Below are positions 30,064 through 40,584 of a stretch of 64,000 bases of DNA, in pieces. The stretch is from Verticillium longisporum. Lineage: Eukaryota > Ascomycota > Sordariomycetes > Glomerellales > Plectosphaerellaceae. The notes under the pieces were generated by a model. It was not told the origin of the DNA. It did not search any database and saw nothing but the letters and a program-made list of their open reading frames with translations. Position 1 is the stretch's first letter; each line of letters opens with the position of its first letter. The position numbers and the translations under genes were made by a program. The stretch lies in NCBI GenBank assembly GCA_019188255.1, contig JAETXT010000001.1:4278001-4342000 (forward strand), read 5' to 3'.

Positions 30064-32721
30064 GGCATCGATTGGAGGCTAGCGATACATCGGTGGCGAG
30101 TGCGCCAATGCGACCTGTGTTGGTGATTTCGAGGTCGAGATGACGAGTGTTCGTGTTCAGAAGTCGACACAAGGGCCTCGATCGTGGCTCTGAAGCACTG
30201 CCAAGAGCGGCCCGGGATTCCGAGCGCCGTGGAGCCAGAGTGCGTCAACCCGGCACGACGCAGACGTGTATGTGCATCTGGGCCTGTAATGACCACTCGA
30301 GGCCTGCAACTTGTGATGGAAGGTACTGCACGTTGACAATTGTAATTCTGAACATTCGTCGCTACATGCGTCCCGACATCGATTCGGCCATGGCTGCGAC
30401 CCAGATTTGTTGGTGCAGGCCAACCTGTGGAGATGCAAGTGGGGAAGACGAAGGAAGGCCTGGTCGCTTGCTGTAAGGTAGGTACCGACAGAAGGATCCA
30501 GTAGCTAGAGAATCTCCCGAGAGCACTTTCCCCTGAAGCATGTCAAATTGACGGAGTGAGAGGCAGTCACTCCCGGGATGACCAGTCTGATGGATTAGGC
30601 AGTAAAATGGGCAGAACTACGATACTTGGTCTAGGTACAAAGAGTTCCTACCATCATACAAGGCTACGTACCTGCCGCCGGCACACTAAACGGAAGGCAA
30701 AACAGACAATCCCACCACAAGCCATCACTCTTGTCGTTCATTCTGTCGTCCGATCCTCTTCGCATGATCAGCAGTCTCCAAAGGTTCCATGTCGGAGGAC
30801 CACTGGAGCCGAATCAACAATAGAACGTTTGTTCGGCGTCTCGGAACGATGCTTGGGCAGCCAGGCAACCAAGCGTTCAAGCAGCAGCCAGGGATAGTCG
30901 ATCAACTCTTCCACGTGCAATGCGGAGTCGTCAGACGCATTGCCTTCCTCGGTACTGGCTTCTGATCTCATTCCCCAACGTTCGACAAGTACGACATTAA
31001 ATGCCAATTCCAATGGTGCCTGCAGACGCCGGCCCATCGGCGCCATTGGGAATAAACCGCGCACGTAAGCAGCGAAGGGCGCTCTTTGCGAAGCAGGGCC
31101 CTTACCCACCTACTCACCTCCGGTTCGGTTCCCAGGTCAGCAACGAATAAGGCATCTATTGGGCAGGAAAGATGTCCGGTCGGTGCGTCGCCCAAGTGGA
31201 CCTCCGCCGCCTTACGGTGGGCTGGACAAAGTGGACGAGGACAAGTGGTGTAGTACGGCGTTGACCGCTGAGACACGACAGGGGCCGAGCCGAGCCTGGA
31301 GGGGCAGCGCAAGGCAGAGAATCGGTGCCCGACGTCATCGTTGCAGGCGGTCAAGACAAAGGGCAGGGTTGGTGCCGGGACTTGTGTTGGTGACATGTTG
31401 CGCGCTGGTCGACTGGCGCTGAATACGCTCAACAAGCTCTGATGCCGACCCTCCAAAAGACCCCGAAATGCCACATCCAAGATACCACATGCCGAAGCCG
31501 CCCAGAACATCCACACGCCGCACCGGATGGTCAGTCAGTCAGTACTGCACCCGGGCATGGGGGCGATCTCCCGGATGGAGCATCCAGGGGCAAAGAAGAC
31601 ACTGCTGCCCGAGAGGCGACTTTGGGCATGTTGGGTTGGTGGTGAAAGGCAGAAAAGGCTAGACCCTGGCGGCTGTCATGGACGAGATGGGGAAACAGAA
31701 CGACAACCGCTGGGATGAAGGGTTGTAATTTGAAAAGGTATAATGAGGGTCGTGATGGACTCAAGCAGGGAGGACCTTGTCTGCCGGCTCGCACGTCGCC
31801 GCCCGTGGCATGACTCGCTGTGCATTCTGTTAGGGATTTCCTCAACAGCCCGCAGTGTCTGGGTGGGAGCATTGACAGCAGCACTAACACTTATGCCCCC
31901 TGCTGCGCGTCCAAGATCCCCCACCTCTAACCTCAATCGTCGTCATCAAAGCCGGTTCCCCTCCATTGTCGACCAGCGAGGCCAAGTCCCGTCAATCCAG
32001 AGGTTTGTCGACATCGTATCCTGGGGCCTGGAACCATCTCATCTCATCTCCTCGCCTTGGGCTTCTCGCAAATACAAAACCGCCTCTTTCCCCCCACCAG
32101 CACAGATCATCTGACCAGCCCCCTCCATTTCCACGGTCTGGACAGGTCCTCCTTTGCCTTTTAATACTGCTGTCTCTTGTCGCCAGAGACAGAATCTCGC
32201 CCACAGCAACCCAGAAGCGAGCGCGCCAACCACAGCCCCCCATCACAGGCCAACGTCACCTGAGAGGGGTCACGGTCGCAACGACAGATCACCCAACAAC
32301 CTGTGATATCACCCGGCACCGCCATTCCACATCCCCCAAATCAGCCACTCGCCATCCATCTTTGGCCCTCTGCCGCCATCAAATCACATCTCACAGCTCT
32401 GGTTCTCTCTCTGTTCCAGGCGTCGTTCCACTTTCCGCCACAACATCGGATCCAACTTCCCACTTGATCCGCCCCGAGATTTGCGTCATACTCCTCTCGG
32501 CTGCTACCACCCACCCACATATCGCAGCGATCCCGTCTTTCCAAGAATCGACATCGACTGTCATTTGACCTCCATCTGATTTGCAAACCAACATCGACAG
32601 CAACCCCTTTTTTGTTGCTTTCATTTGTCGATCATCAGAATCGAGTTCTTTCTGGAGACTTTGTCGATCTGTTTCCATCACCGCTTTGATACCCGTACCT
32701 TCAGATTCGAAACCTCCAACC
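30064..32721. other. Long divergent intergenic region
   Basis: 2.6 kb between the seven-TM gene and the DUF8035 gene. GGTAC motifs occur at about 30478-30485 and 30633-30690. From about 31900 the plus strand is strongly pyrimidine-rich (CCCCCCACCAGCACAG, CTCCTTTGCCTTTTAA) and forms a probable promoter and long 5' leader. Open frames in 30.7-31.5 kb are GC-driven and show no domain. Confidence 0.5.
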
Positions 32722-34483
32722 ATGGCCAACCGCTGGGACCGCGATCGCTTCGCCTATGAGCGAGAGCGAGATCGCTTTGATGACCGGCCACCTCCCCCTG
32801 GCCGCTTCGTAGACCGTCCGCCTCCTCCTCATTTGACGATCGTGACGTTGCCTACTCTCAGGCGCCTCCTCCTCGCCGCCCTCGCGAACATTCTGACGAG
32901 CGATACGACCGCTACCCACCTGCTCGCCCCCCTCCTGGCCGAGGCTTTGATGACGATCGTGATTTTGTCCAAGACCGTCGCTACTACGGCGATGACGACC
33001 GTCTTCCCCCTCGACGCGATGAGCGGGATGTGGAGCGCCGCCTCTACATTGACCGTGAGAGGGAAAGATACGCCAGCCCTTCGCCTCCCCGCCGACCCAC
33101 AATGGTCCGACGTCAATCATCCCTCGACACCTTCGACCGCCGCCCGCTGCATTTCCTCGACCGAGAGCCTCGCGAAGAGTATGGCCAGATGACTCGTCGC
33201 GAAGATTTCCGACGGGAACGCGAGCGTGAGGAGTTCCGAGCGCCCCCTTATCAGCCGATTCCTCTGCCTCGCACCCGCCAGCTCGGCCCTGCCCGACCAG
33301 CACCCTACGATGACATTTCAGTTGCCGAACCTGGCTACTACGGTGACGAAGAGTTCCGCACCATGCCGGAGCGTGTGCGCGAACGGGAGATTATCCGTGA
33401 CAAGTCCTCGAGGCGGCGTCGCGATCGCAGCCGCGAGTCGAGAACCACAAAGACATACTCGCACCGCGGCAGTTCACGCTCGAGCAGCACCAGCAGCCGC
33501 ACGTCGAGCGACAGCGGCGGCACAGCCGTTCGCAGTGAGTACCCGAAGAAGGGCAAGACGAGAATCCCCGCCCGACTGGTGTCCAAGAGGGCACTGATTG
33601 AGCTGGGATACCCGTTCATTGAGGAGGTAATTTCTCCTTGTTGATCACGATTTTGCTCCTTTGCTGACCATTCAGGGCAACACTGTTATCGTACTTAAGG
33701 CTCTCGGCCAGGACAATATCGATGAGCTGCTCAAGCTCAGCGAAGAGTTCAAGAAGGGTATGTAGAGCGTCAATATGACACTACGAATGGACACTAACCT
33801 TTAGCAGGTGAGCTGGAACTTCTTGAGGAACGTCGCGAGGAGGTTTTCACCATCGCTCCACCTCCGCCCCCTCCGGCACCCGTCGTCGTCGCACCCCCGC
33901 CAGCGCCAGCTCCCGTTGCTACACCTGTACCAGTCGCCACAACACCAGTTCCACCACCTGCCCCTGTCGTGGTCCCTCCGCCCCCGTGCCCGTCGTTGCA
34001 CCGGCTCCTCCGCCCCCAGCGCCTGTCTACTACGAGGCGCCGCCTCCACCGCCGCCCCCAGCGGAAGTTGTTTACGATCGCACCGTCATTCGCGACGTTT
34101 CGCCCACTCGCTCGGTCTACTCTTCCGCCTACACTGATTCGGGTGCTCCTCTCTACCACGAGCACCGTGAAATGTCATCCGAGATCCCGGTCGGCCCCAT
34201 GGCTCTCGTAACCCGCCACCGCTCGCAGTCCCGCTCTCAACGCGAGATTCGTGCCGAGATCAAGGCTCTCGAGGCCGAGATGCGCGAGACCCGCATCTCG
34301 AAGCGTCACGAGCACCGCCACGACCGCGACCGCGAGATTGTGCGCGCCGAGCGCATGCCCGACGGCGCCCTCGTGCTGTTCGAAGAGAAGGTCGAAAATG
34401 TCGAGCACGGACACCGGCCGGCGAGGATCGAGAAGGACAAGAAAGGTAGGATGGCCATCAGCATCCCGAAGAAGTACCTCTAG
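32722..34483 (+). CDS. DUF8035-type Arg-rich/Pro-rich protein
   Basis: The start MANRWDRDRF is typical of this fungal family. Exons: 32722-32808, 32862-33626, 33676-33757 and 33808-34483, with introns of 53, 49 and 50 bp. The first third is Arg/Asp/Glu-rich and disordered (ERERDRFDD, RRDERDVERR). The conserved block is KTRIPARLVSKRALIELGYP-FIEE, joined to GNTVIVLKALGQDNIDELL-KLSEEF across introns. A poly-Pro/Val tract follows, then a C-terminal helix (REIRAEIKALEAEMRETRI) and the end RMAISIPKKYL. One base is missing in the last exon, in the C-run near 33976-33985, because the Pro tract and the C-terminus are in different frames. Role unknown. Confidence 0.8.
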
Positions 34484-35078
34484 GTGCGGCGTGCTTTTTC
34501 TCTCTCTTCTCGGACATCGGGGACGACGGAGACACAACATTTGCTGATGCTTTCTCTTCGACAGGGCCGTCCCCCGGGTTGATGAGAGCCATGCTTGCTA
34601 CTCTGACATGAGATGTTCCTGATTTCGAAGCGGCCTCCGCAGAGGTGTCCAGACAAGACAAATGGAGGTCTTGTGAAGGAAGTACAGAAAATGTTCTATG
34701 ACGTCCTAAAATGACTCGGTCTGGAAGAGTACGGACGTGAAATGTTGAATGTTGGACATGGATATTACGTTGCGGCGCTGTTCTTGGGTTTCCTGGCACG
34801 CTGGGTTTGGGAAAGGTATCTTAATCACCGTACTGTAGAGGTGTATACGAATTATGACTTGTACTCGGTTCAGAGGGGTGATGTGGTGCTGTTTTCAGGG
34901 ATTGGTCCAGGTATCGAGGGTTGCGCGCTCCTCGAGCCAGTCGAAGGAGACAATTTTCCAACTCGTGCACGTCACTGCATGTGAACATGATAGGCGAACA
35001 GAAAGGCTGCACAGGCAACGGGACGAGGGACGCAAAAGCAAAATGTCAGGCGCTCATGGAGCGCTCATGTACCACACA
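34484..35078. other. 3' flank of the DUF8035 gene
   Basis: No gene recognised. TTTTGCTTTT on the minus strand (about 35032-35043) follows the tRNA and may be its Pol III terminator. Confidence 0.45.
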
Positions 35079-35200
35079 CGACGAGGGCAGGATTCGAACC
35101 TGCGCGGCCGAAGCCATATGATAAGGTGCCTGGCGCCCTCGCAACAAGGGGACCGGGAAACGGTTCGAGTCATACCCATTAACCACTCTGGCACCTCGCC
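35079..35200 (-). tRNA. tS(CGA): tRNA-Ser(CGA) with a 41-nt intron
   Basis: The minus strand folds as a class II tRNA. Acceptor GGCGAGG pairs with CCTCGTC, and the discriminator is G. The D arm is CCA..TGG, the anticodon stem TATGA/TCATA, the variable arm is a GGC-TTCG-GCC hairpin, and the T arm is GCAGG-TTCGAAT-CCTGC. Position 34-36 falls on CGA (35167-35165). A 41-nt intron sits after position 37, the canonical site. Discriminator G plus the long variable arm indicate serine. Fungal tRNA-Ser(CGA) genes usually carry an intron. Confidence 0.92.
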
Positions 35201-37346
35201 GATGAAGAGTAATGTCCGGTCGAGGGGGGCTAAGTGGGACAAGGGAATGGGAGAGTGCCTGGGCTGGGGAAGCGAATGGGGCGGTGGGGGCTGTGAGGGA
35301 TTTGGGAATGTGTGGAGTTTTGTGGGTGTTGTGCGTCTTGTGAGCTCTGTGGTGAAAAGAGATTGAAGGTGGAAGAGAATGAATGGGAGGTTGGTTGGCT
35401 TGTTTGTTACTGTGTTTCCTGCGTCGAGGGGCTCTCATTCTACGTTCTCCGCTCCATCGATGGTGTCTTGTTGGGCCACAAGTCCTTTCTTGGGTTGGTC
35501 TGTGAAAGAAATCTATTCACGAGACTGCAATGATGCCTACATTCACCTGTTCTTCAAATGGCGGCGGGTTTGAAGATGCCGGGATGTCTGCGAGGCAATA
35601 CTCCGCTCCTAGCATCTGGAAGCTGTCACTTGTAGGATGATGCCATAAAAGACAACGTGTACCTCGGTCGATCATTCCATTGTTGTTTCAAAGACTCGTC
35701 CATCCAGAGGGACCAATATGCGCCGAAAGCGGTGCCGGCAGGCTTGAGTACGAACGATGGCAATCGATCTCATGCTCACGTCACGCCATTGAAGCGGCTG
35801 TAAATACCTTGCGTCACGGCATCGGTCTTGGCACGTTGCTCAACTCTCGCCTTCCAGTTACCGCGTTTCTTTGACCAAAAACAAGATTCATCAGCCGTTT
35901 CTGGCCTGGTCAAACCGCACATACCGCCTAATCCTGTCAGGAGAATGTTGCCGGAAGTAGAGGCTGGTGTTCAGCAAGCCATATCACCTTTTGGACGACG
36001 ACGAAGCGACTCGTCAGTTACAATCAAACGACGCCTTCGGAAACCGCCTGACCAGGTTGGAAAACTGGATGGTTCCTCCGCCATCCTGCTACACTCCAAC
36101 CCGGATGTCTTTCGCTCACGGCCCTTTATATCCGCCACCAAGACGTCATCACCGACATCTTGATGATTGTACTGCAGACATTCGAAACGAAGCAAGGCCT
36201 CCAGAGTCGGGATAGTTCCATCTTTACCTTGCGTCCCGCCATTGTCGAGAAACCGCAGGCTCTAATTAAACCCCCAGATAAGCGGTCGGGAACAAATCTC
36301 CTCTCACCGTCACACCCTAATCGTTCAACTGCGGAGAAAGTCTACAAACACGATCGCTTCAAAGAATGACTTAGTGACCTTGACCATAATTTCGGGAAAA
36401 TACGGATTCAGATGGCCGCTGCGAAGATATTCAAACCAGATAGCGAAAACTTCAGGCTTAAGAGTCAAGTGAAAACAACATACAGACGACGACGATGCAG
36501 ATCTCGCAGGAAGCCCTGTTGGCTGCGGTGCATATCGTCGAGCATCCAGACAATGGGACTCCGCGGGGACAGATCTTGGCAGACCGAGTGTTCTACATTC
36601 ACCACAGACGACATTTTCGAGGAAGGGCTCGGGACGAGAGACGATCGAGGAAGGCATGAAGCTCTGGTGTGTTGAAGGCGGATATCTGGCACTGTAATTT
36701 CCCCTTGGATGCATCCTTCTTGAACCAAGGCAAAGACTCGGTAGCCTGGAGGAATCTGAGTTTGACATGAGCCGCTTCCAGACACAGATTAAAGCACCGC
36801 GCGACGTGCGATCACATCTTTCCAGTGCGCTAAGTGCTGGACCTTGGATGAGACACAAATCACGATAGATGATGAACGATAGAGTTAATTCTCCTAGCAG
36901 ATAGGTACTCACACGGGATGTAGTGCAGAGCGAACGCATGGAGGATCTGCAGATGGCACTTTAATGAATCTAAGACAACGTAAGCATACTACACATCGCA
37001 AAAAGTCCCAGAGATTTCGGACAAGTCGGTGCACCAGAAACCATGTTAACTGTGCACGCATACCAGGTTTGCATTCACATGGCAGTATTACATGACAATG
37101 TCAAGGCACAAATCATTTGCGAGCTCAACTCTTTTATAACGACAGAACTAGAGTAGGAACAGAGAAACTTCCGCAACGTGTCAGCAGTAATGACTGTCAA
37201 GAACCAAGATCAAACAGCAACCGACCCCTCAACCCCAATCACCAAAGCCTCACCACATCCACCGCGTTTCAATCACCCCCTTTTCTCCAACGCCCAAGCG
37301 CAAGCCCTCATGACTTGGAATGCTGCTGCGAGCCTGCAAAGCTGCC
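35201..37346. other. Intergenic, nothing recognised
   Basis: 2.1 kb of normal composition. Several frames over 100 codons exist (for example about 36325-36939, minus), but none shows a domain, signal peptide or clean start context. Confidence 0.4.
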
Positions 37347-37949
37347 TCAGAGGTTGGAGCAGGCCCTCTTGATGGACTGGATGCCGAAAAGCTCGTTGGC
37401 AACGTTGACGAGGGCAGTGCCGCCAATTCGGAGCCTCTGCTTCCTGGTCTTGGCACGGACGAGAAGCAGGACGGTCTTCCTGACGCCACCAAGCTTCTTG
37501 AGGTACTTCTTGATCCTGAGATACTTGGCGGCGGGAATAAAGGTCGTGGCGATGGCCTTGGTGATCGCATAGACGCACCTGGCGACCGCAAGGGGCCCGC
37601 GGGCCTCGAGATCACTGCGCTCAAGGATGGCGAGAGAGGTGTCCTCGCTGCGGGCCGAAATGGGGGTGCCGTCGTCCCTCTCCTCCTTGACGTCCTTGTC
37701 GCCGTCGCGGAAGCCGTTCTCGATGAGCCAGGCGTTGGTGGCATCGTCTCCCTTGAGGAGGACCTCGTCGGGGATGGAGAAGATCTCGGTCAGCGCCAGC
37801 TCGAGGGCGAGTTCAGTCTCCTCGGTCAGGCTGACTGTGTCAGCAGCGCCGCGGGCAGTGATGTCGCGTTCCTCGGTGGCCTCAGAGACCACCGGGCTGG
37901 CGACGGCCAGGGCGGCGAAGACGGCGGCGGTGAAGAGCTGGAACTTCAT
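37347..37949 (-). CDS. Small secreted protein with basic C-terminal domain
   Basis: An intronless frame of 200 residues. The N-terminus MKFQLFTAAVFAALAVASPV is a clean signal peptide with cleavage likely after ALAVAS. An acidic pro-like segment (residues about 20-115) is followed by a strongly basic C-terminal 85 residues containing KYLRIKKYLKKLGGVRKTV and RAKTRKQRLRIGG, with only two Cys, at 125 and 197. Possible processing sites (LEAR-GP near 117, ISAR near 100) suggest an acidic propeptide shielding a cationic mature domain. It could be an effector, an antimicrobial or a cell-wall binder. No named family recognised. Confidence 0.75.
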   Translation of the reverse strand: MKFQLFTAAVFAALAVASPVVSEATEERDITARGAADTVSLTEETELALELALTEIFSIPDEVLLKGDDATNAWLIENGFRDGDKDVKEERDDGTPISARSEDTSLAILERSDLEARGPLAVARCVYAITKAIATTFIPAAKYLRIKKYLKKLGGVRKTVLLLVRAKTRKQRLRIGGTALVNVANELFGIQSIKRACSNL

Positions 37950-40584
37950 GTTGATGGTGGATGTTATTTGAAGTGATGGTAAAGTGCAGGTTGGAAGCAG
38001 TGTGAGTTTGAAGGATTATGCTGGAGCTTTTGCTCTGAAGTAGAGAGTGATGATGAGGATGAGAGTGAGGATGATGAACCAAAAGAGAGACAGTGGGGAG
38101 AACTGTCGAGCTCATATTTATAACTTGTTGACCTTGCTTGATCATCTTCGCATCGTCACTTGTTCAACGGCTTCAACCTCAACCCCTGGCACCACGATAT
38201 CGCGAACTCCGAAGGTTGGCAAGGCAGTTTTTGCTCATTCTCTCCATTCAGGCCTGTCTCGCTTACGATGAACGAATTATATTCAGCATGAGGCATAGAC
38301 GGGATAGATGATTTGCGTGATGCCTCCATCGAGATGTGTTTCTTTCTGCACTCACCCCTGAAAGGTCTGGGTCGGCTTACAGCTCGCGCCAGGCTCTGAA
38401 GCTGCGATGGCAGATTCTTGGCCCCCATGATCTGGGACCCCTGCATCTCGCTTCGAGAAAAGTGGCTGGAAAAATAAGCATTGGGGGCAGCATGAGTGTT
38501 ATTTCCCTCTGAAGTTGCTGAACCGCTTGACGCACATGGGGGATACGGCGTCAGCAGTCGTTTATTCTCCCTCACACACGCTTATCATGCGTTGCATTCT
38601 GGATTCGAGCAGGGGCATCTGGACAGTGGTTGATCTAGACTTAAGATGATGTGCTTCCCAAACGAAGAAGAAGATGCATTTTCAGCCTTGCTGGAGGAGC
38701 TAGCGAATGCTTAATTTTGAGTGCGCTACAGGACCGGCAGCCATCACTAAGAAAGGAATTCGGGGGCCGGAAAACCAGATCACGGCGAAAAAGTAGATGC
38801 AGGACAGGTGGAATGTAGAACTTACCGTTTCTTCAACTCTTGTTTCCGTCTAACGCCGTATTGCTGGTACATGAGAGATGAAAGTTCAAGTATGTTGTTG
38901 GCAGGTTGCAACAGAGACTATGCTATGACCTCGTTCTTCCAGATCGACAGATACACTTGTCATGGTCAAGGAAGCTCTTGAACCGCCAGGGCTATGATCG
39001 GCCAGGTACCAGGCACATATCTCTGCCGATAGATCAAGTGGCTGATGTTCTAATCACATGGAAAATAGACACACGGCGTAGGCCGCAAGGCAGACGACTG
39101 GGCGGCCCGCCGCCTACCACGGGAAGGCTTGAAGGCGGCCGCACCCCGCCCTTGCCATGACTACCCGCTACAAGCGATTCAGCGCCACGTTCATGTTAAG
39201 CTTATGTGTAAGGCTTGTTTTCATATGCAAGTCAAACTCAGCCCCGAAGCCATTCTCGAGCCTAATATCGATGCCAAGAAAATCTTACCCCAGGGCTGTG
39301 CATCTGGGGGAGCCTTATTTGCAGTGAAGTCAGCCTAGCCAATGGCGTGGCGTGAGCCTGCACTGTCAGCAATGGAAATCGGGCGTATCGACCCGAGTCT
39401 GACCATGGTTTCTATGACCGCTCTCAGCCTACAGACGGCCAGCAAAGCATTTCTCCATCCCTTGACCGGATGTTAGTGTCGTAATTCGGAAAACAGAACG
39501 CGATGGAAGACTTTTTGCTAGCCACTAACCTACAGGGCAGTCGCTGATGCCGTCCTTCATATTGCACCCATTTGCAGGTAAGTCTGCCTGCCTATTCCAG
39601 GTGCAATTCTGGCGTTTTTCCATTCAGCCACGCTTGATTTGACATTGCCCTATGCCTCCTCACCCTGGTGTAAGCTTGCTGATCCTAGGCTGTCAATACC
39701 ATGGCGAATGGACTGGAGATTGCGGACACATCAATTTGCAGAACCTACCTTCTTCGCTGACCGGGTGTTTTCACTGGGATCTTGAGGGTTGTATTCGTAA
39801 AATTAATTAGAATTTCACCTCCTATTCGTGAATAACAAGCTAGGTCTTACTTCTCGACAAGCGAACCTTGCTCTGAAGACGCCGACGCCGCCCGGGTCGT
39901 CTGACGGAGAAGGGGGATATGGATTTGCAAGACATCTACCAGTCCGCTCGGGCCCAGTTCGCAGACCGATTTGATAAAATGTCGCATCTCTCGTCCCCAA
40001 TGAAGTTCCTGACATAAATCTTATATTGTATTGAATATCTTGCGAAGCGAACGCGGGGTTTTATGCATGAGATGATGCTTCTTCAATGCGAGGTTAAGAC
40101 GCATGAGGTTTTAATTCTACCAATACTCAACGCCGTAGGGTCAGAAGCCACGTCTCAGGGAAGCAGACGGTATTATTTTAGGCGATGGGTAGGATATAAG
40201 TATGTAGAAGGAGATTTAAATCCAAATAAATGGGGAAACGCAGCAGAACCCGTTCTCTGCGTTGCGGTCATTGTCGAAGAAACGGTGCTGACGCGTCAGC
40301 GGGAAAGTTGGACATAACGCAATAACTTTTCAGGCAGTTCTCCCATCGCCAAGAAAAGACAATGATGGACGATTTCATTAGATTCTAGGCGTTTGTGTTG
40401 AGTGGTGAGTTAGAATGATCATCAGGTTAGAGTGAAGTGTTTCCATCGCTGTTCTGCTCCTCACGCTATGCATTTACGTTAATACTACGACATTTATTTA
40501 TACCCGCTCCACCGACCACGGAGAAACTTCCATTTAGCGCTTGTTTCTACCTCATTCCGGCCTCCATCCACAAGTCTCGCGCTG
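37950..40584. other. Intergenic, nothing recognised
   Basis: Promoter of the small secreted protein on the left. The rest holds no recognisable gene, repeat or RNA. A GC-rich imperfect palindrome (GGCGGCCCGCCGCC) lies near 39100. Confidence 0.4.
38115..38122 (-). promoter_or_regulatory. TATA box of the small secreted protein gene
   Basis: TATAAATA on the minus strand about 165 bp upstream of the ATG at 37949. Confidence 0.5.

Noticed and set aside
30768..31516. Overlapping frames of 110-180 codons on both strands
   Set aside because: GC-driven, no domain, no start or splice context, mutually overlapping.
31966..32568. Upstream plus-strand frame of 200 codons before the DUF8035 gene
   Set aside because: Pyrimidine-rich leader composition and no domain; better explained as promoter and 5' leader.
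32809..32861. Apparent frameshift near the start of the DUF8035 gene
   Set aside because: A 53-bp GTAGAC..CTCTCAG intron with branch-like TTTGAC/CGTGAC restores the frame exactly, although the intron interior also looks codable, so a one-base loss is not fully excluded.
36325..36939. 204-codon minus-strand frame
   Set aside because: Ser/Arg/Leu-rich with no motif, and no conserved pattern recognised.
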